NCBI GenBank assembly: GCA_024036415.1
Contig: JAMWET010005005.1
Span: forward strand, 427,501-491,500
Source: Prochilodus magdalenae
Taxonomy: Eukaryota; Chordata; Actinopteri; Characiformes; Prochilodontidae
Reading direction: 5' to 3'
Length of the DNA: 64,000 nt
Program-made: the position numbers and the translations under genes
Shown: positions 1 through 12,035 of the stretch, piece after piece
How positions within the stretch are numbered: position 1 is the first letter of the stretch
Layout of the letters: each line of letters opens with the position of its first letter
The notes under the pieces: model-generated
The model's input: only the letters and a program-made list of their open reading frames with translations
Databases searched by the model: none
What the model was told of the DNA's origin: nothing

Positions 1-745
1 CCCAGCTCTGCACCTACGAACCCCCATGATTGCCCCAACTCCAGATAAACCCAGGGCTCCCATCCTCAGCCAATGAGAGTGGACTGATGTCATTCTTGGT
101 CTAGTCATTCCCCCTGTATGTCAGATCCTTGGATATTAAAAAGTTGCTTGGTCAAGCAGGCCGCTAGCCACAGTGACAATCTACAGACACATAATACTGT
201 AACTCTTCACGCTATCTTCTTATGACTGTCCTATCAGAGCTAGTCTCAAAAATGTACGTAATTCTCCTTAATTTTGATTTATGACTATCAGAATAAGCCC
301 CCTTACTCCCAGTTTTACACCAAACCCCCCAGTCAGAAGGTTTAGAATTGGTGTATAAAATGCTCCTGAGCTAAAACTGTTAGGTACCTGGTGACACTTC
401 TTGGTGAATTGAAGGCTGTTCAAAAATATATGACGTGTTTGAGTGCTGAGTGTGGTTCTGACACACATCTCCAGAGCAGTGCCTTCACAGGAGAGGAGAG
501 GATGGAAAGGCTATTTGCCTTCAGCTGAAGTTCGTGTAAACAGGATTTTGAGTGTTATTACTTTTTTGAACATAATTACTCCTTGCATGATTACTCTGAG
601 CGTGATTACTCTGAGCGTGATTACTCAGAGTGTAATTATTCTGAGCGTGGATTACTCTAATTAATAAAGTTGATTTTTTCTCGACAGCCGTGATGTGTGC
701 TGTATGTGTTAATACCTCTCTGCTCACTGTGTTGTGTTTGGTCAG
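1..745 (+). other. dpysl3: dpysl3 intron (3' part) with 15-bp tandem repeats
   Basis: Intron sequence before the first visible exon. About 588-655 holds four to five imperfect copies of a 15-bp unit, GATTACTCTGAGCGT and variants. Nothing else recognisable. Confidence 0.7.
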
Positions 746-887
746 TGGCGATCTGAATGTGACGGGCAGCGCTCACTGTACATTCAGTGTGGCTCAGAAG
801 GCCATTGGGAAGGATGACTTCACCCAGATTCCTGAAGGAGTGAACGGAGTGGAGGAGAGAATGTCTCTCATTTGGGACAAAGCTGTG
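746..887 (+). CDS. dpysl3: dpysl3 exon (142 nt)
   Basis: The acceptor is TTGGTCAG before 746; the first base completes a codon begun in the previous exon. It encodes 47 residues starting [11 protein letters not shown] and ending IWDKAV. The donor GTGAGG starts at 888. The length equals the usual CRMP exon. Confidence 0.94.
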
Positions 888-1104
888 GTGAGGACCTTAT
901 GCAGCTTCCAAGCTCAAACATTCTTATTCTTGATCATATTCATCAGTAGCTACCTATACAGGCTAGATCAATAGCATTTAGGAAGAATGCTTATGTGTGT
1001 ACGTGTCTGTAAACAAGCTGTTTTAGCTTGAAGTTGTAAAGGACAGGGTTACTAACTGGGGCTGTTGATATTATTGATAGTCTACAGACACTGTATGACT
1101 AGGT

Positions 1105-1154
<50 letters not shown>

Positions 1155-2656
1155 CTTTATTGATCCCGAAAGAAAATTTAGCGGCCAGTTGCAGTTACAC
1201 AATACAAAAAAAAATATATAAAAACAGTGTTGTGCAGTATGAAAAACCTAAATGGGTAGGTACCGGCAGCAGTATTATTAACTGTTAAACTATAAAATAT
1301 AAACTATACATAGTACAGGTCACTATAGATGAATATGTAAATATAAATATATAAATATATCTCACTTCGCAAAGAAATATATACAAGAATACAAATATAA
1401 CTGTAGACTGTAGTAAAAAATAATAAATAAATGTGCATGAATGTGCAAGGGGCGCAGTTCTCAGCAGATAATGACTGAATTAACATAATAAACATGTGCA
1501 TATATTGATATTTAAGTGGAGTGTCCAGGATTTAAAGATGTACAGTATATACAGTAAGTGTCCAGAGTGTCCAGGAGTTAAGATGTACAGTATATACAGT
1601 AAGTGTCCAGAGTGTCCAGGAGTTAAGATGTACAGTATATACATTAAAGTATATACAGTAATCTCCAGTTATCTGCCAAGACCTTCCATACAAATACACA
1701 AAGCCAGAATTTGTAAATATACAGTACTGTAAAATTCCCATTTTATTTTCGTGAGTGCATCCTGGATATTTGGGAACTGAATATAAAGCTGTATATCATG
1801 CTTTATATGCTAAAACTCTTCTTTAGCAGAACAGAAGTAATGACATGGCAGCCAGTGGGTTCACAAACTCTCTCATTTGATTGTCTTTAGGTGGAAACAG
1901 TAGCATCTTTTCACCTGCATTAAATAGACAAACATAGTCTTTAATATCAGCCGTGGGAAATCAGAGAATCATTATCAACTCCCAGTGCTTGGTGCTTTAA
2001 AAGACATACTCAGCGTAATGCAGTGAGGGAGAAGTGCAGTGGCACAGTGGTCACCCCTTTGTTTTGTCACATGTGAAAAGTCCAGTTGCAGTTAATGTTC
2101 ACTTTTTAACACCATAGTCCGTCTGTGAGGGTCTGAAACCTGAATCTGCCACCTAGCCTCTATAGCTGAAACAGTGAAAGAGTGGATAGTCCCAAATAAC
2201 AGTATACCAATGTATCTTTCTCATGGGCTACTTTGTAGATTTTGTTTAATGGTGCATTGGAATTACTTCCAGTTGCAGTAGGAAACATAAGCTGCAGAGA
2301 TAGCAAATTTATTATTGGTTATATTTCCCACATAACATCTTTTTTAGTGTTCAGTTTTGTTTATAATGAAGCATATTCTCTTTTTGATTCTCAGGTTTCT
2401 GGTAAGATGGATGAGAACATGTTTGTAGCGGTGACAAGCACCAATGCAGCAAAGATACTGAATCTGTACCCACGCAAGGGCCGGATAGCTGTTGGCTCAG
2501 ACAGTGACCTGGTCATTTGGGATCCAGACATGGTCAAGACAGTCACAGCAAAGTCACACAACTCGGTGAGTCCTTGGGCTGGAATGTTATATCATGAACA
2601 ATTATCTGTGCTATCAGAAATATGAGTAAATGCAATATTTATATTCATTAACATCA

Positions 2657-2703
<47 letters not shown>

Positions 2704-5700
2704 CCTGTTTAACAGCATTTCCTGCAGAGAAAGCACAGTTTCTCAATCTCCACCCCAGTTTGTATTCATGCATTAAAAAAGACAGGAAGAACCAGACCCA
2801 GTCAGAAGGCTTGCAGAAATTTCTAACAAGAGAGAGAGAGAGGAAGAGAGTAAGATAGAGAGCAGTCCTGGCTGACTTCCACTGACCTCCCAGTTCCTCT
2901 GAGCGGAAATGGAGGTCCCTGTGGAGGTTTGTAAGTAATGGAGCACCATGAGTCAGTTGAGGCCCGTAATGGAGGCACTTCTAGCAGTTCACAGCACCAC
3001 AACAACAGGACAGAGAGAGCTGCATTCCACTTCTGATGTCAGTCTGATTAAATTTCACCGCCATTGTGCCAAATAGCCAAGAACGGCAAGAATTTGGATA
3101 ATAGTCTGAGCATATCTGGAGACTTCTTTATACCAGGTTAAATGTTGTGCCAACCATGTCAGCGCACACGCAGTCAACAGTTTAGACACACCCATCTAAA
3201 TAGATGCTGTTGGTTATCTTTCCCTTGTAGTGAATATATATCATTTCCAGGGGCTTGAATGGCGCTTTAACCTCTCCAAACCAACATACAGCGATGTTGG
3301 TATACTAAGTGTTGTTCCTGGTGGCCAGCTACACCACTATTTATTCAGTTTGTAGTGGCTCTGCTGCTCTTTCTGCCTAGGGCTTTCCATGCATGCACAT
3401 GGATGGGGAAGGAGGTCCGTCCCAGAATGGAGAACTATCCTTCTGTGTTTTTACATGTTCTGAGGTGCATATAAGGCAGGCAACACGTCAGCTTGTTTTT
3501 TAGCCACAGAGAAGTAAATACTTCCTCAACTGCTTCCATACCTAGGAGACTGCTTCCATATCCAAGAGACTGCTTTTCCACAGGATATGATTATTACAGA
3601 CATGTTTATTCACATGGGATTAATAAATAAAGGGTTCTTTGTTTTGAACATCGCTTTAGATCAATTATTAAAGCAAAAGCTAAACTAGAGTGGAATTGTA
3701 CAACATGACACATCCACAGTATACTTTTCTGAAGAGTTTTATAACCTATTTGTAGTTTTTGTATAAGAAACTCCTTCTTAATGATCATTTGTATCAAATC
3801 AGTCAATACACATCCTCTGTAAACAGTGCCCCGCTTTAGAACAGCCTCTGTTCTGTGTTATGCACTCCTGCTTGTGCAAAAGAGACCTGTCAGATCATCA
3901 TGAATAAGACTTTACGCTGTGTTTGTGTGATTTCACGGAGGGGCTTGGCTATGACATCATTCTTGGCAGCGGCTCCTTTTCTTTTTTGGCATCTCTTCTT
4001 GTTCCAGACTGGGCATGGGCTGCGCAGCATAGAACAGTGTCGTGTGCAAAGGAGACTGCAGACAATAACAGGACACGGCTGCTTTCCAGCTCATCTTACA
4101 TCTAGTGGTGAAAACGTCAAATAGTGGACAGGAAACTGGAGACAGTGAGAGAGCAGAGACATGGAGAAGAGCAGAAAATATGTCTTATAAGGGGTGAGGG
4201 ATCAAAGACGTGAAGAAAAAAAACCTTGAGAGAGAGCGAGAAAGAGAGAGAGAGCAGGGAGGATGGGAGAAGGGCGAGTGCTGCTGGCGTCCCTGGATCA
4301 GGCTGTGTAATGTCAGCTGTTGGTGTTTGTGTGTGTAGAGTATGTGGAACAGGCAGAAGCAGACTGGCAAAACAAAAAACAGTCTGGGAATTCTCGATCG
4401 AGCAGCACCCACTGACCCACAGCATGCTTGTCAATCAACTGATAATGAATAATAACAAACAAACAAAGGTTTTCAGGGGTTTACTTCCTGTCTGTGCAGA
4501 GATAAGAAATTTCCAAATTTGACCAGTACTTGATCTAATACTGGAGGATCTCACATCTTTCATGGAATTGCTTTCAAAATGGCCACATTCGGCCACTTAC
4601 ACTTACGCTTTCACATGATTCTTTGGTTCCATTGGAGTGTGTAATGCTTTTTCTTTTGTGTTTCCTAGACATGACCCTTTTTCTTATCAGTACAAATCAG
4701 TATTGTCATAGCTAGCTTGTCTTTGCTTGTCTCCAGACTTGGAAAAGGCAAAAACATTGTTAATGTTGAGTTAAAGTTAATGTACAGAGATTGTTTTGCA
4801 GGTAAAAGGCATTTATATTGGTTGATGAAGCAGTTGCTGGGTGGAGGTTAGGGAACAAGTCTTGTGAACAAAATACATTGCAAAAAATGAGTGTACAATT
4901 AAGATCTGTTATTTTAAAATGTGATTTCTTTTTAATTTCCCTAATCCTGAAAATTCCTGTGAAAATGTATATGCTGATACCACTGTATAACATTGTATGT
5001 TTTCGTAGTGTGTTACTTCAGTGTGTTATTGTAATGTGTTACTGCAGTGTTACTGCAATGTGTTAATCTAGTGTGTTACAATAGTCTGTTACTGTAGTGT
5101 GTTACCATAGTGCGTAACTATAGTGTGTGTGTAGTGTGTTACTACAGTGTGTTAAAGCAGTGTGTTACCGTAGTGTGTTCCTGTGATGTGTGTTACCATG
5201 GTGTGTTACCATAGTGTGTTACTGCAATGTGTTAATATAGCATGTTACTGCAGTGTGTTACCGAAGTGTGCTACTGTAGAGTGTTACTGCAGTGTGTTAC
5301 TGCAGCGTGTTACCATAACGTTTTGCTGTAGCGTTCCTTTACTAGCAGTACTTGTCCCTTCAATTTGTGTGACATCACTTTTTCCTGTATCAATTTTCCT
5401 GTATCTGCGGTTTATGTACTGTAATCCTATTTTTGGACAAATTCCAGACCTGGTATCTGGGTTATCCCCTGCTGCCCTTGACTGGTGTTCTGGAGAGTGT
5501 GTATGTGAACATTTTACAACATCTGTTTATGATTTGTGTCAGGTGTGCATTCCTCTGATGATGAAAAATATTGGCCTTTTTTTCTTACATACAACTGGCA
5601 TCAGATAACGTCATTTGAAAATGATTCATGGATTATTAGATTAGATTAGATTAGATTAGATTAGATTAGATTAGATTAGATTAAGTTTTGTCACTGTGCA

Positions 5701-8700
5701 GAGTACAGAGCCGGTGAGACGTAGTTATCAGTGCTAGGAATAAAAAAAACATACATTTGTGCGTCTGATGCTTCATTCACAGTCTTTCAGTGGTGGGTTG
5801 TATAGGTTAAATTGCTTTAAGTGGCTCATTATGATTGTAGTGATGTTATCTCCGTTGACTACTGTAAAGGACTTTCATTTGTAAATTACAGGTTTAACCT
5901 CCCACATTACTCATACTCATCTTGATAGTCTTTCTTCTCCAGGCTGCGGAGTATAATGTGTTTGAGGGCATGGAATTACGTGGTGCACCACTGCTGGTAA
6001 TCTGCCAGGGGAAGATCATTTTGGAAGATGGGAAACTGCAAGCCACCTCAGGCTCAGGCCGCTTCATCCCCTGCTCACCTTTCCCAGATTTTGCTTATAA
6101 GCGCATCAAAGCCAGGAAACAGGTGAGCACCGGTAATGGTAACATAGAGTGTGTTATTCAGTTATGATTCTGTTTTAATTATATTATAATGTGTTAAGAC
6201 TGTTTGGCATTTGTTAAAGGGTGATTTGTTAAAGTGCAAAAAGTTTTCATGGTAAATTACTCCTGGTCACATTGCGAATAATGGGTGAGACTGCTGCCTG
6301 GGATAAATGTTGCATTCCTAAAAGCACAGATAATTCAACTAAATGTTCTTACTTAAGTTTTCTGCTAGATAAAATTCTAATATGTTCAGCTTCAGCCTAA
6401 AAGTTCTGCTTGTTATGTGTCAACAAGGTAAAAAGGAGGTAAAGGAAGTAACACAAACTAAACCCCAGGTTTTGCTTTAAGGTAAATAATAAGCCTCTGG
6501 CATATGCACCTTCCTGAAGTCTGATTAAAATCCTTGAGAACCATAAATAAATTTCCCCCAATCATTTACTGGCACCTGACCAAAGAAAAGCAAAGAGTGG
6601 TCGAAAGACCATTAGAGTGAGACCACCGAAGAACAAGAACAGGTTCCACCAATTGAACCTCATAGAGAAAAATACTCAAAATGAAACTGACTTAAAGAGA
6701 GGACAAACTGAAAGATGAAGAGACATGAAAGCTGAGAGAAGCCAGGACTGCCCAAGTTTAAACAGTGAAAGAAGTCTCCTATCTTTTCCTGGTAGGTGGA
6801 GCGTGTGGGGCCATAAAATACCTGTTTATGACTGGTTTAAGAATCTAGCAGGAGGTCCTGAGTTACTAAGAAACTAACCCAAACTCCAATGTTCTAAAAA
6901 ACATAATCCAGAGAAACTTCTAAACAACTCTTAAAACAGTAGAATTAATTGCATAATTCCAGATGTAAGATTTAAAATCTTGGCAAGCACGAATCAATTT
7001 GCAGTCATTATAGAACCAAAAAAAAGTAAATAAATAACCACATAAAACCAAAACGGTTCTATGACATGTCCAGTAGTGGAACCCCTTTTGAGTACTAGGC
7101 TCTTTTAAGACAGGTTTTTTTATCATAAAGGAGGAACATTGTAACCCAAGTGTAACAGTATTTTGCAGAAACGTATCTTTACAGTGCTGATACCCACAGT
7201 GCACAGCAGTCTAAGACAGTGCAGTTACAATACATGGTAACATCTGTTTGACCACCACAAGTTCGTAATTAAGTCTCAATGTTTGAAGTCAGTAAATGTG
7301 ATACGGCAGTAGAGTGACAGTGATAATGAGATACAGTCCTGCACTTTTGATCAGTTGAAATGGCATGCAGTCTGTCTGTTACCTCCTATTGAGTCCTCCT
7401 AGGTTTAATACACCTGTGCTGCTAATACTTTTACTGCTAGTACTGCTGGTACTGTTGACTTCTGCTGACAAAATGGTTGGTTTCTTGAAGAACAAGAGTG
7501 GTTGCTCCTACCAAGCAAGTCAAACCAAATTTATAATACCATGGACTAATATAGTTAACTAATTACCTCACACCTTCTTGTTGTCCCGTTGCGTGAATGG
7601 CCCCCTAGTTGACGGGTGGCTGACTCTTCCTTTTGTTATTATAATAGAGGTGTTTTTAGGCCCACCTAGTCTACCCCATCTAGGAGCTAGGATATCCCTA
7701 CAACAAATGGCATAGCTAGATTGGAAAGCATATGTAAAGTAAACTACCCGTTGGAGGTAGTTACATAACAATGGGGCTACTCACCACAGCCCCCATGTAA
7801 AAAAGACATACCAAATGCAAACAAATTTAGGAACAAGAGAACAGACAAGTTTAAATGAAGTTACAAAGTTAATAAAAACAAATAAAGAAGAAAAGAAAAA
7901 TTATATTTAACAGTGCACAAACCATACTTTCACTCCGCAGTCTGTTCTCATGTTCAGTTTCTCTGATTTCCTGCTCAGGAGCAAATCTTATTTCTTACCA
8001 GTGGGTTTGGCTTGTTCCCTCCATTTGCTTCACTGATTACAACAGGAAACACTCAGCAGCTTTCAGAGAGCACTGATGGAAGTAAGGGAGGAGTGAACCA
8101 TTCAAACTTAATTTGTCAATGTTTTGCAGTTGGCTGTGTTAAGGGCGGTTCCACGAGGCATGTATGACGGACCCGTCTCAGACTTTAATCCCATGTCCAG
8201 GGGAGGCACTCCCTCAGCTTCTAATCGCAGCTCGCCCACCAAGGCCCCCATCAGGAACCTCCACCAGTCTGGATTCACTCTAGCAGGTAATCTGGAGCTT
8301 TGTTTACTGTCCAGCAGACACACCAGAAACTACTTTAAGCTATAAAGCCAGTTTTAATTGATGTAAGATAAAAACCTACTTACAAGTGTATATACACAGC
8401 ACTGAACATGTAAGTCATGATTAGCCATATGTACCGCTGACTGAGTGTAATTGGCTTGGCCTGCATTTATCTGAAAACAGTACAGCATTTAATTGATACC
8501 TGATTTAATTGATAAAATGTGCCAAAACCATGTAAACAGATGAGTATCTAGGAAAGGGAGAGTTCAGTATGAGCAAGAAAAATCAATCCAGCTAGCTAAA
8601 GTAGTCACTAGTGGAGTCCCTTGGCACATTTTATTAGTTATAGACTACTATATGTAACTAATGTTCTTAGCTAAAACACAAAAGACATAACAAGGGCCTG

Positions 8701-10819
8701 TGGTCTTCTGCTTTGGCCACAGAGCCTGTAGACCTGAGCTTATAGTTCACCAGATATGATGATGATCACCGAGCCCACATTAAAAATTGGAATTTACACA
8801 TATCCCATGTGTCCTGGGGATTTTTAGGGAACATCTGTCTTGGTTTGAACATCTAGGATAGGCAGAGTCTGGTATGAGCAAAGACGGGTCAAGGCTTGAC
8901 ACTTTCCCAGAAAAAAAGATTAGGACTAGTCGCCTTCTTATAAATTACTCACTGTGAAAATCTCTAAAGGTTCTAAAAAAGAACAAAGAAACCCGTTTAC
9001 AAAACTGGACTGATTGATGACTTTTGTCGCTAAAATAATCATGTGTTGTTAAAAGGTGGCAAGGTGGTGAAGATGCTCCTGTCCTGACTTATTTAAGTGC
9101 ATTAGTTAGAAATGAGTGTGTACTAATACCAGATTATCCCAGGGATTTGTGTAAACTCCGATCTTTAAAGTGATTATTGTTTAAAGCACAGACCCCTATC
9201 TCTTATCTGTTCTAGCTAAGAATTTCAATCAAACATCACCATATAGTACTGTTTCCAGTCTAACACAACTCAAACCGAGCACTGCAGTTTTTATTAGCAC
9301 ATACTGTCTCAACTCTTTCAGAACTTGCTTATTTGTAGACAGTTTGTAGCTCCACAATGGATGTATTATGTCCTCCATTTTGAAGTGTTGAGAATTTCTC
9401 TGCAGTTACATAATGTATGTAGCTCTGCTGTTTGCATTGCAAAAAAGACCCCACGGCCGAACATCTGCAGCCTATTAAGGGCTAATGTAACTGGTTTAGG
9501 GAAGACTGGTATAAACAGTACTTTATGGGAATGGTTTAGGTGTGATGTACTTATACTGGATAGTGATCTAGATTGGAAACTATTCCCCCCAGAAGGGAGG
9601 GCAGGGATCTTATTCCCTCATTAACGGGTCCTGTGATGGCTTATACATTGTTTATATTACAGCATTTGTCTCCTGCTAGGATTACAGAGCATTGCAAATG
9701 AACTGTGGATTAATCAGAAATACTTCAGCACGATATGTAAACAAAATATATGTATGGATTTCCTGGAACAAAGCAGACACTGTTGTGCTGTATTTGTAAT
9801 CATCTTCATCACAACAAGCAATTAACTCTATGTCTGCAGGAGATTCTAGCTTTGTTCCAAGCACTTACTGAGATAAGCGTCTGCTGACAGGATAGACTTC
9901 ACACAGTTAAATGTGTATGTAAAACGTCTTATGTGTCACCACAACATTCCACATACTCTTCATCTGACATTGAATCAGAAACAAACCAATACAGACCCTC
10001 AGTGCTCCCACCAAAACTCACCACAAAATAAGTTCTGTAAACTAGAACAGCTGATCAGAACGCTGGTGCTCAATTAGTTGCAATCGATTGTCACAAATAC
10101 AAATAACATCAGCTGATGGGTGCACAACTAATTAACAGGGAACTGTCCGCTAACACAGAAACTAGGTAACATTGTCATTTGGGAGTCCCTTGGAACCCAA
10201 AACCCATTTTGTTGACTGTAGGATACTATCTGTAACTAATGTTCCTAGCTAGAACAGATGATAGGCTGTGGTCTTCTGCTATTGCCACAGGGCCTGTAGA
10301 CCTGAGCGTGTTGGTCACCAGATACAACAATAATTGGTGACCCCACCTTCAAACTGGAGTTTACACATATGCCGTGAATACTGGGGAGTGTAGGGAGCAT
10401 CAGTCTCGGGTTAAATTAATGCCTTAAGAAAAGAAGGAGGAAAGACAGCGAACATGTCCTGCCAATTATGTTTTGTGAATATCTTATTGAGTTCTAGAGC
10501 TTTGCAAAGTATATAAGAGTGACTGGTGGTCAGATTGTCCATCACATTAGCACTTAAACTGATCATTGCGCAGTATTTAGCTTCCAAGTAAGCAAGTATA
10601 AGTTTCCAGTCAGCACATGTACCAAAGCCATGTTGTTCTGATAAGTTGAGTTCTTTCAAAAAAAAGGTTCTAGAACTTCTGTGTAAAAAATCTGGTGTCT
10701 CTTTTTTCCTTCCTCTTTGCTCTTCTTGCTCAGGTCCTGAGGAAGCCCCCATCAGGCCTGCTGGAAGGCGTATTGTGGTGCCCCCCGGTGGCCGTTCCAA
10801 CATTACGTCCCTCAGTTAA
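746..10819 (+). CDS. dpysl3: dpysl3 (CRMP4), last five coding exons, 5'-truncated by window edge
   Basis: Collapsin response mediator protein of the dihydropyrimidinase-like family. It is a cytosolic, enzymatically inactive tetramer that binds tubulin and actin in growing axons. Coding blocks are 746-887, 2395-2565, 5943-6122, 8130-8286 and 10734-10819; sizes 142, 171, 180, 157 and 86 nt. All have GT-AG borders and join in one frame, giving about 244 residues that match the last ~40% of a ~570-residue CRMP. CRMP4-specific signatures include [30 protein letters not shown] and MYDGPV. The tail has RNLHQSGF and ends [12 protein letters not shown]; the -SLS ending and the GGTP motif favour DPYSL3 over DPYSL2 and CRMP1. 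The GSK3-type ladder is partly kept (T514, S518 and S522 equivalents) but the T509 equivalent is Met. The 5' exons lie left of the window. DPYSL4 is the next best alternative but fits less well. Confidence 0.93.
1104..1240. mobile_element. 5'-truncated LINE-type retroposon tail with (GATA)n
   Basis: A (GATA)n run at 1104-1153 leads directly into ACTTTATTGATCCCGAA. That junction is typical of the 3' end of dead-on-arrival fish non-LTR elements. The right boundary is approximate and the family is not certain. Confidence 0.5.
1520..1650. repeat. 45-bp minisatellite, about 2.5 copies
   Basis: Tandem copies start near 1538, 1583 and 1628 with unit core GATGTACAGTATATACAG followed by GTGTCCAGAGTGTCCAGG. 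The unit is a multiple of three, so it creates repetitive open frames on both strands that are not genes. Confidence 0.9.
2395..2565 (+). CDS. dpysl3: dpysl3 exon (171 nt)
   Basis: It follows TTCTCAG and ends before GTGAGT. It encodes 57 residues from VSGKMDEN to AKSHNS, including the strongly conserved [20 protein letters not shown]. Phase 0 at both ends. Confidence 0.95.
2657..2702. repeat. (TTA)n microsatellite
   Basis: About 15 uninterrupted TTA/ATT triplets. Confidence 0.95.
4985..5335. repeat. Diverged minisatellite, unit about 16-17 bp (GTGTGTTACTGCAGT)
   Basis: About 20 degenerate copies of GTGTGTTACxGxAGT lie head to tail. The run creates a Cys-rich spurious open frame on the + strand (LLQC/CYCSV patterns). 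Confidence 0.88.
5636..5760. mobile_element. 5'-truncated retroposon tail with (TTAGA)n
   Basis: (TTAGA)n at about 5636-5683 runs into a segment with TTGTCACTGTGCAGAGTACAG and a GTGAGACG-type motif. These are typical of truncated fish LINE 3' ends. Boundaries are approximate. Confidence 0.5.
5943..6122 (+). CDS. dpysl3: dpysl3 exon (180 nt)
   Basis: It runs from acceptor CTCCAG to donor GTGAGC. The 60 residues start [14 protein letters not shown] and end KRIKARKQ. This is the exon that best identifies the gene as DPYSL3 rather than another CRMP. Confidence 0.95.
6123..8129 (+). other. dpysl3: dpysl3 intron, 2.0 kb
   Basis: AT-rich sequence with no recognisable repeat family and no exon. Short open frames here show no protein similarity I recognise. 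Confidence 0.75.
8130..8286 (+). CDS. dpysl3: dpysl3 exon (157 nt) with C-terminal phosphorylation region
   Basis: It runs from acceptor TTTTGCAG to donor GTAATC. It encodes the tail after the folded domain: [10 protein letters not shown], then a Ser/Thr/Pro-rich stretch with GGTPSAS and SSPTK, then [14 protein letters not shown] and SP sites at the T514 and S522 equivalents and the S518 equivalent are present. Confidence 0.94.
8546..8892. repeat. Unclassified dispersed repeat, copy A
   Basis: The core 8612-8850 matches 10181-10414 over nearly its whole length, with shared blocks GGAGTCCCTTGG, TGTAACTAATGTTC, TGTGGTCTTCTGCT and GCCTGTAGACCTGAGC. A 42-bp stretch at 8546-8587 recurs at about 8850-8892, so the unit is partly tandem with a period near 304 bp. 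Confidence 0.8.
9138..9222. repeat. Unclassified dispersed repeat, inverted fragment copy B
   Basis: On the - strand this reads CTTAGCTAGAACAGAT and, further on, GGAGTTTACACAAATCCC. These are the same blocks in the same order as copy C, with divergence. Confidence 0.55.
10181..10414. repeat. Unclassified dispersed repeat, copy C
   Basis: Direct copy of 8612-8850 by eye, ending in GGGAGCATCAGTCT against GGGAACATCTGTCT. No terminal inverted repeat or open frame was seen, so it may be a MITE or an LTR fragment. Confidence 0.8.
10734..10819 (+). CDS. dpysl3: dpysl3 terminal coding exon (86 nt)
   Basis: The acceptor GCTCAG ends at 10733. It encodes 27 residues ([10 protein letters not shown], then [17 protein letters not shown]) and a TAA stop at 10817-10819. 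The segment between the two conserved motifs is Pro/Glu-rich, unlike the mammalian DEG-type linker. Confidence 0.93.
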
Positions 10820-11704
10820 ATGGACAGAAAGAGTGATCCATTAGACCAGATTAACTGATCAGAGGGGGAGGACGTCATTATTCAAAAGAGAAAATAGATA
10901 AGATAAACAAAACATGGAATCCTCATGCCTTACCTTTCATATAAATTCAACCCGCTTTAAGCTTTACCGAGCACAAAAGACCTTCTCCCAGGAAGAGTTG
11001 GGCAAACAGACCAATCAGTGATTTACAGAGAGGCTGTTTCACCATCAGTCACATCATTAAACTGAATAATTACAGCTGCACTTCTGCTAATGACTTCCCC
11101 AAATTCACACGTGCTTTGTTTACAGTTAACACCTCAGACTCTCTGCCTTCTCAGACATTTAATATTCACTGAAATTCACTGATATTCCCAACACACTTCC
11201 CTGGAGAAGGACTGCTGCCCTGCTCGTACTGAGGCGCTTGTGTTCTGTTGTTCATGGTAGACTTTAGTGGCTTTAAACCTTGTCTGCAGTTAAATTGTCT
11301 AACAGCATCATGTGTGAGTGAATGCCGGGGTGATCATTGCAGATAATGAACAAATAGTTGTGAAAAAGTTGATTGCAGTTGATTTTCACATGACCCGCAG
11401 CAGGAGGAGGTACATACATAAATCATACAGAATGTGATGTCATGTGTTCTGTTCCTCCACATTGTTATGAAATGCCCCTGTACATCTGCTTGCCAGCTGT
11501 ATTGCTTGTTACCTGTTGGATTCCGAAGAGTCACTGAAGTAAACGGACCCATGTCATATGAATATATGGTCAAAGTTAGCAACCGAGGCTTTAGAGATCA
11601 GAACGGAAACACATTATTGCTACAGAACCTGCTGTACAGACTATATGTTCCTTTCAGCATTTTTTTTTGACCTTGCTGACTTTTTATCCATTGTCTGATT
11701 CAAA

Positions 11705-12035
11705 GTGGGAGGCACTCTGCTGTAGTGAGTAGCACCATCATCTCACAGTAAGAAGGGTCTGATCCACTGCTCAGGTTTTCAGGGTCCTTTCTGTGTGGAA
11801 TGTTCATGTTCTCCCCATGTCTGTGTGGGTTTCCTCCACTGGTGCTCCACTTTGCCTTCACAGTCTAAACACATGAGGTTAGGTGAGCTGGAGATGCTTA
11901 ATAGGCCCCCTAGTATGTCTGCAGCCGAAGTAGGATGTGATGGACTGACGGCATGTCCAGGGCGTTTCCTGCCTTTTACCCCATAAGCACTGGGACAGGC
12001 TTCAGCAACCACCCCCAGCCATGAATAAGTGAACG
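11705..12035 (+). mobile_element. tRNA-like SINE, diverged
   Basis: The head resembles a tRNA-type pol III promoter, with an A-box-like GTAGTGAGTAGCACC and decayed B-box. The body contains GGGTCCTTTCTGTGTGG, GTTCTCCCCATGTCTG and GTGGGTTTCCTCC, and the end has GTCCAGGGCGTTTCCTGCC. These are hallmarks of a SINE family widespread in fish. A second copy lies inverted at 16150-16425. Confidence 0.7.

Larger units (their letters stand above)
888..2394 (+). other. dpysl3: dpysl3 intron with LINE tail and 45-bp minisatellite
   Basis: Intron of 1.5 kb. It contains the (GATA)n-linked retroposon tail and the 45-bp tandem repeat described separately. The rest is unremarkable. Confidence 0.8.
2566..5942 (+). 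other. dpysl3: dpysl3 intron, 3.4 kb
   Basis: Contains (TTA)n at 2657-2702, a relic at 3168-3215 related to the MITE at 21369-21626, a minisatellite at 4985-5335 and a retroposon tail at 5636-5760. No coding exon was seen. Confidence 0.8.
8287..10733 (+). other. dpysl3: dpysl3 last intron with three copies of a local repeat
   Basis: Intron of 2.4 kb. About a quarter of it is a repeat found at 8546-8892, 9138-9222 (inverted) and 10181-10414. Nothing coding. Confidence 0.8.

Noticed and set aside
588..655. Possible CRISPR-like spaced repeats
   Set aside because: The 15-bp units are contiguous, without unique spacers, in a vertebrate intron.
1496..1741. Open frames with 15-residue repeats on both strands
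   Set aside because: The 45-bp tandem repeat keeps frame by its length alone; no protein family fits.
2242..2625. 127-codon open frame starting in the intron
   Set aside because: Only 2395-2565 matches CRMP; the rest reads through intron on both sides of good splice sites.
5183..5608. 141-codon Cys-rich open frame on the + strand
   Set aside because: It is generated by the 16-17-bp minisatellite and runs on into unrelated intron sequence.
746..10819. Assignment of the CRMP gene to dpysl2, crmp1 or dpysl4
   Set aside because: [25 protein letters not shown], the GGTP-containing tail and the SITSLS-type end match DPYSL3 best.
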